A DNA stretch of 6,255 nucleotides from Nitriliruptoraceae bacterium. GTDB taxonomy: Bacteria; Actinomycetota; Nitriliruptoria; Nitriliruptorales; Nitriliruptoraceae. The stretch spans positions 1-6,255 of the forward strand of contig SKJO01000472.1 in NCBI GenBank assembly GCA_007121975.1, written 5' to 3'. The notes beneath the pieces are model-generated. The model saw nothing but the letters and a program-made list of their open reading frames with translations. It was not told the DNA's origin and made no database searches. The first letter of the stretch is position 1, and each line of letters opens with the position of its first letter. Made by a program: the position numbers and the translations under genes. Positions 5,199-6,255 of this stretch are shown one piece after another.

Positions 5199-6255
5199 GG
5201 TTCCGGCCGGCGCTGGCCGCCACCTCGGCCGCCACCTCGGCCGCCACCTCGGTGTAGACGGTCTCGAGGTCGTCGAGGTGGCGCTCGGGGGACCGTTGAC
5301 GCACCCGGTCGCGAGCGCCCGCACCCAGCGCCAGCCGCCGGGGCTCCTCCTCGAGCAGCCGCAGGGCCTCGTGGGCCAGAGCCTCGTCGCTGCGCGCCAC
5401 CACGCCACTGACCCCGTCGGCGACGACGTCGAGGTGGAGCTGACGGACCACCAGCGGGAGCCCCGACCACGCCGCCTCCAGCAGGGTGAGCGGGTCGTTC
5501 TCGCTCACCGACGCCGACACGTACACCTCGGCAAGGTCGTAGGCGGCGCGGACCTCGGCGTAGCCCAGGCGGCCCGGCAGCCGCACCTGGCGCTGCAGTC
5601 CGGTGCGTCGCACGGCCGCGCGCAGCCGATCCAGGTCCCGGCCCCCGCCGATCATGACCAGCCGCACGTCGTCGCGTGCGCGCAGGGCTGCAGCCAGCGC
5701 CGCGATGAGCTCTCGCGCACGCTTCTCGGCGGCGACTCGCCCGACGCTGAGCAGGACCCGGTCGCCGGGGGCCAGTGCGAACCCGGCGCGCAGCCGGGCG
5801 CGCAGCTGCGCGCGTGCGGCGGGCGAGATGGTCGGTGGCGGAGGGTCGCACACGGCGTTGGGCAGCCGCACGAGGTGGTGGCCGGGGGCCAGCCGCTCCA
5901 GCTGCTCGATGGCGGCTGCGGACGGGGCGATGAGCCGGTCGGCGCCGGCGAGGAACCGGCGCAGCACGTCGTCGAGCCGGCGGGTTGCCCAGGGGCGCGC
6001 AGGCGGCGGAACCCGCAGGTAGTGCAGGTAGTGGGCGTAGAAGGTGTGCAGGGTGTGGACCCACGGCAGGCCCAGCCGGTGTGCCGCGGCCCGTCCGGCG
6101 GCGCCGAGCAGGCCTTCGGTGTGGGTGTGCACCACCTCGATGTCGTGGTCGTGCAGCCAGTCGGCGAGCCGCCCGACGCGCACCGGGGCCGCGGTGAGCT
6201 GCGCGGAGGGCAGCAGCGGCCAGGCGCGCAGCGGGAGGTCGGGCGGCGGCTCGTC
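5149..6255 (-). CDS. GT4-family glycosyltransferase (alMGS-like), 5' end outside window
   Basis: The minus-strand frame is open from the right edge to a TGA at 5149-5151, giving 368 visible residues. A GTG at 6183 could start it, but coding continues upstream (PDLPLRAWPLLPS), so the true start is probably outside. It is a GT-B fold enzyme that transfers a sugar from a nucleotide donor. Visible motifs, numbered from the first visible residue: VVHTHTEGLLG around 43-51, WVHTLHTFYAHYLHYL near 65-80 (strongly like the HTYHTMYEDYLHYI stretch of diacylglycerol 3-glucosyltransferases such as Acholeplasma alMGS), SVGRVAAEK near 170-178 (donor phosphate-binding Arg and Lys), MIGGG near 201, and an EX7E pair at E252 and E260 in SENDPLTLLEAAWSGLPLV. 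A membrane-lipid acceptor is therefore plausible but not proven; mannosyltransferases of GT4 are the alternative. The C-terminus holds an EVAA repeat and an Arg/Ala/Pro tail encoded antisense to galT, which looks like an extension beyond the family domain. Confidence 0.88.
   Translation of the reverse strand, partial: DEPPPDLPLRAWPLLPSAQLTAAPVRVGRLADWLHDHDIEVVHTHTEGLLGAAGRAAAHRLGLPWVHTLHTFYAHYLHYLRVPPPARPWATRRLDDVLRRFLAGADRLIAPSAAAIEQLERLAPGHHLVRLPNAVCDPPPPTISPAARAQLRARLRAGFALAPGDRVLLSVGRVAAEKRARELIAALAAALRARDDVRLVMIGGGRDLDRLRAAVRRTGLQRQVRLPGRLGYAEVRAAYDLAEVYVSASVSENDPLTLLEAAWSGLPLVVRQLHLDVVADGVSGVVARSDEALAHEALRLLEEEPRRLALGAGARDRVRQRSPERHLDDLETVYTEVAAEVAAEVAASAGRNLTARAAARPRTPGRRR
5204..5219 (+). 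terminator. Weak candidate terminator hairpin after galT
   Basis: CGGCC (5204-5208) pairs with GGCCG (5215-5219) around a 6-base loop, starting 5 bases after the galT stop. There is no T-run. The same DNA encodes the tail of the convergent glycosyltransferase, so the hairpin may be chance in GC-rich DNA. Confidence 0.3.
5215..5250. repeat. Three perfect tandem copies of a 12-base unit
   Basis: The unit GGCCGCCACCTC occurs three times without a mismatch (5215-5226, 5227-5238, 5239-5250). On the minus strand it encodes the EVAA-EVAA-EVAA repeat near the glycosyltransferase C-terminus. Being a multiple of three, copy-number change would keep the frame. It begins 16 bases after the galT stop. 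Confidence 0.9.
5242..5283. repeat. Perfect 10-base inverted repeat downstream of galT
   Basis: CGCCACCTCG (5242-5251) is the exact reverse complement of CGAGGTGGCG (5274-5283), with 22 bases between. The left arm is the last copy of the tandem 12-base unit. In RNA it could form a long hairpin on either strand, 43 bases or more past the galT stop. It also lies within the glycosyltransferase coding region, so a terminator role is only a possibility. Confidence 0.5.

Noticed and set aside
4074..5408. Long minus-strand open frame opposite galT
   Set aside because: No recognisable domain, biased composition; galT on the plus strand has the zinc and HPHGQ motifs.
5060..6064. Second minus-strand open frame within the glycosyltransferase
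   Set aside because: Ala/Arg/Pro/Gly-rich shadow in another frame; the accepted frame holds the GT4 motifs.

Overview
The window is about 70% G+C or more, with codon third positions almost all G or C and a TANNNT-type -10 box directly in front of a start codon. Together with CD225/DUF2752 membrane proteins this points to a high-GC actinobacterium. The order cannot be fixed from the sequence; Micrococcales is a guess. I see no rRNA, tRNA, CRISPR array, transposase or phage gene.

Layout. (a) 1-807, plus strand: the 3' part of a CD225/dispanin-type two-helix membrane protein, then a complete DUF2752 membrane protein 4 bases downstream, probably one operon. (b) 809-840: a strong hairpin just after the DUF2752 stop. 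It runs into a -10-like box placed for leaderless transcription of the next gene. (c) 854-2602, plus: a complete methionyl-tRNA synthetase with HLGH, one four-cysteine zinc knuckle and an unusual KASKS version of the KMSKS loop. (d) 2646-3119, minus: a small four-helix membrane protein with a CPTC motif, convergent with metG. I could not name it. (e) 3120-3321: a divergent control region with several small palindromes, a consensus TTGACA box and a strong Shine-Dalgarno sequence. (f) 3322-5198, plus: a DeoR-family repressor whose stop overlaps the start of galT (galactose-1-phosphate uridylyltransferase). (g) 5149-6255, minus: a GT4 glycosyltransferase running off the right edge, whose 3' end overlaps galT tail to tail by 50 bp.

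How the genes relate. The deoR-galT pair is a compact galactose (Leloir pathway) unit, probably self-regulated and responsive to a sugar phosphate. galK and galE are not in the window; where galK might be expected there is instead the convergent glycosyltransferase, which resembles diacylglycerol glucosyltransferases of the alMGS type. MetRS is a housekeeping or second-copy enzyme with its own promoter. The CD225/DUF2752 pair has no assigned biochemical role. Nothing here looks like an obvious new defence or mobile system. The items most worth checking are the leaderless metG start beneath a hairpin, the KASKS loop, the start of the CPTC membrane protein, and the repeat-driven tail of the glycosyltransferase that overlaps galT.
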